From an uncultured Paracoccaceae bacterium (GTDB taxonomy: Bacteria > Pseudomonadota > Alphaproteobacteria > Rhodobacterales > Rhodobacteraceae): 7,201 bases of DNA. A model generated the notes under the pieces. The model had not been told where the DNA came from. It saw nothing but the letters and a program-made list of their open reading frames with translations, and did not search any database. Position numbers and translations under genes: made by a program. Position 1 is the first letter of the stretch, and each line of letters begins with the position of its first letter. The stretch is from positions 1 to 7,201 of the forward strand of contig CALCPC010000516.1 in NCBI GenBank assembly GCA_937900975.1. Direction: 5' to 3'. Of the stretch, positions 6,083 through 7,201 are shown piece by piece.

Positions 6083-7201
6083 TCAAAACGCCACCGGCCC
6101 CGGCAATTCGTCCACCTGCCAGGGAAGGCCCTGGGTGTTCAGCATGTCCATAAAGGCGTCGGGGTCCAACTCCTCCATATTCCAGACACCGGGCTCGGCC
6201 CAAATCCCCTGCAGCACCATCGCGGTCCCGATCATCGCCGGCACGCCGGTGGTGTAACTGACCGCCTGAGAGCCGACCTCGCGGTAGCAGGCTTCGTGAT
6301 CGCAAATGTTGTAGTTGCAGAAGGGCTTTCCGACACCGGCCTTCAGCCCCGTCGCAATGTCGCCGATACAGGCCTTGCCCTTGGTCAGCGCGCCAAGATC
6401 GCCGGGATCGGGCAACAGCGTCTTCAGAAACTGAATTGGGATGATCTCGACCCCGTTATGCAGCACCGGGTCAATCCGTGTCATGCCGACAGTCTGCAAA
6501 ACCGTTGCGTGCTTGATATATTCGTCGCCAAAGGTCATCCAGAACCGCGCCCGCTCGATCTCGGGGAAATGGGTCGACAGGCTCTCAAGCTCCTCATGAT
6601 ACATCAGGTACATGTTCTTGGGCCCGACGCCGGGGAAATCGAACGCCACCTTCGTGGTCATGGGCGGCGACGTCACCCAACCGCCGTTCTCCCAATGCCG
6701 GACCTCCGCCAACACTTCGCGCAGGTTGATTTCGGGGTTGAAATTGGTGGCGAAGGCCTGGCCGTTGTCGCCGCCATTCGCATCCAGAATGTCGATTTGG
6801 CGGATGCTGTCGAGCTTGTGCTTTTTCAGCCAGGTCGCAAAAACGCTGGTCACACCGGGATCAAAGCCCGAGCCGAGAATGGCGGTCAGCCCCGCGTCCC
6901 GAAATCGGTCGCGATAGGCCCATTGCCAATGATACGCGAACTTGGCCTCATCCTCAGGCTCGTAATTGGCGGTGTCGAGGTAATGGACGCCGGCCTCAAG
7001 ACAGGCATCCATCAGCGCAAGATCCTGGTAGGGCAACGCCAGGTTGACCAGGATGTCGGCCCCCGTCTTCTTGATCAGCCCGACGGTCGCCGCAACATCC
7101 ATGGCGTCCAGCGCCTCTGTCGCGATCTCAACCCCCGTGCGCGTCTTCACAGAGGCCGCGATGGCGTCGCAATTCGCCATGGTCCGGCTCGCCACCGTGA
7201 T
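6083..7201 (-). CDS. Carboxy(nor)spermidine synthase, saccharopine dehydrogenase-like; 5' end cut by window edge
   Basis: This NADPH-dependent enzyme is predicted to condense putrescine (or diaminopropane) with aspartate semialdehyde and reduce the product to carboxyspermidine (or carboxynorspermidine). The visible 372 residues open in frame at the last base of the window with ITVASRTMANC, the end of the second Rossmann beta strand, so about 25-35 N-terminal residues with the GxGxxG loop lie outside. The GTG at 7193-7195 codes for an internal valine, not the start. Family features are DILVNLALPYQDLALMDACL, GVHYLDTANYEPEDEAKF, ILGSGFDPGVTSVFATW, ILDANGGDN and a C-terminal GVPAMIGTAMVLQGIW. True saccharopine dehydrogenase of lysine metabolism shares this fold. 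The decarboxylase 2 bases downstream and the agmatinase after it make the polyamine role the better call. It is the first visible gene of the operon; the promoter lies outside. Confidence 0.93.
   Translation of the reverse strand: MTVASRTMANCDAIAASVKTRTGVEIATEALDAMDVAATVGLIKKTGADILVNLALPYQDLALMDACLEAGVHYLDTANYEPEDEAKFAYHWQWAYRDRFRDAGLTAILGSGFDPGVTSVFATWLKKHKLDSIRQIDILDANGGDNGQAFATNFNPEINLREVLAEVRHWENGGWVTSPPMTTKVAFDFPGVGPKNMYLMYHEELESLSTHFPEIERARFWMTFGDEYIKHATVLQTVGMTRIDPVLHNGVEIIPIQFLKTLLPDPGDLGALTKGKACIGDIATGLKAGVGKPFCNYNICDHEACYREVGSQAVSYTTGVPAMIGTAMVLQGIWAEPGVWNMEELDPDAFMDMLNTQGLPWQVDELPGPVAF

Noticed and set aside
6081..6305. A 75-codon upstream extension of the decarboxylase frame
   Set aside because: It overlaps the synthase coding region, is compositionally unlike the protein and lacks a family match. 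The ATG 2 bases after the synthase stop gives the normal N-terminus.
7193..7195. GTG as the start of the saccharopine-dehydrogenase-like gene
   Set aside because: The codons before it (I, T) continue the conserved ITVASRT strand, so the valine is internal and the true start is beyond the window.
1..7201. A previously undescribed system such as a defence island, CRISPR array, retron or mobile element
   Set aside because: All genes belong to well-known transport, regulation and polyamine families. No array-like direct repeats, transposase, reverse transcriptase or composition break is visible.

Overview
The window looks like chromosome from a GC-rich alphaproteobacterium, most likely in or near the Rhodobacteraceae. 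Three things point there: high GC throughout, with many GTG starts and overlapping genes; a MalK/UgpC-type sugar ABC operon divergent from a LacI-family repressor; and a carboxyspermidine-route polyamine cluster next to an agmatinase. The assignment comes from gene content and sequence style, not from a database search. I see no mobile element, CRISPR array, tRNA or rRNA.

Left part (about 1-2760, all minus strand): a carbohydrate ABC importer operon, transcribed right to left. It contains the ATPase (GTG start at 2754), then after a 118-base gap the periplasmic solute-binding protein, then after an 82-base gap with a strong GC hairpin the first inner-membrane permease, whose gene runs off the left edge. 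Having the ATPase first is less common than having the binding protein first.

Control region (2755-2897): a compact divergent promoter between the ABC operon and a LacI-family regulator gene on the plus strand. It holds two perfect palindromes with the central CG typical of LacI-family operators. They lie 60 bases apart, centre to centre, around a TTGACAA element that can serve as the -35 box in both directions. The regulator (2898-3920) most resembles the gluconate-regulator (GntR/IdnR) branch of the LacI family. It probably represses both the transporter and itself until the sugar or sugar-acid ligand appears. The ligand cannot be named from this window.

A 136-base spacer (3921-4056) separates the convergent regulator and polyamine genes.

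Right part (4057-7201, all minus strand): a tightly packed polyamine operon in the order carboxy(nor)spermidine synthase (saccharopine-dehydrogenase-like, 5' end cut by the right edge), carboxynorspermidine decarboxylase (nspC), agmatinase (speB-like). The gaps are 2 bases and a 4-base overlap. Together these make spermidine without S-adenosylmethionine: agmatinase frees putrescine from agmatine, the synthase joins putrescine to aspartate semialdehyde as carboxyspermidine, and the decarboxylase removes the carboxyl group. This is an established alternative pathway, not a new system. The most noteworthy feature of the window is the near-symmetrical divergent promoter-operator.
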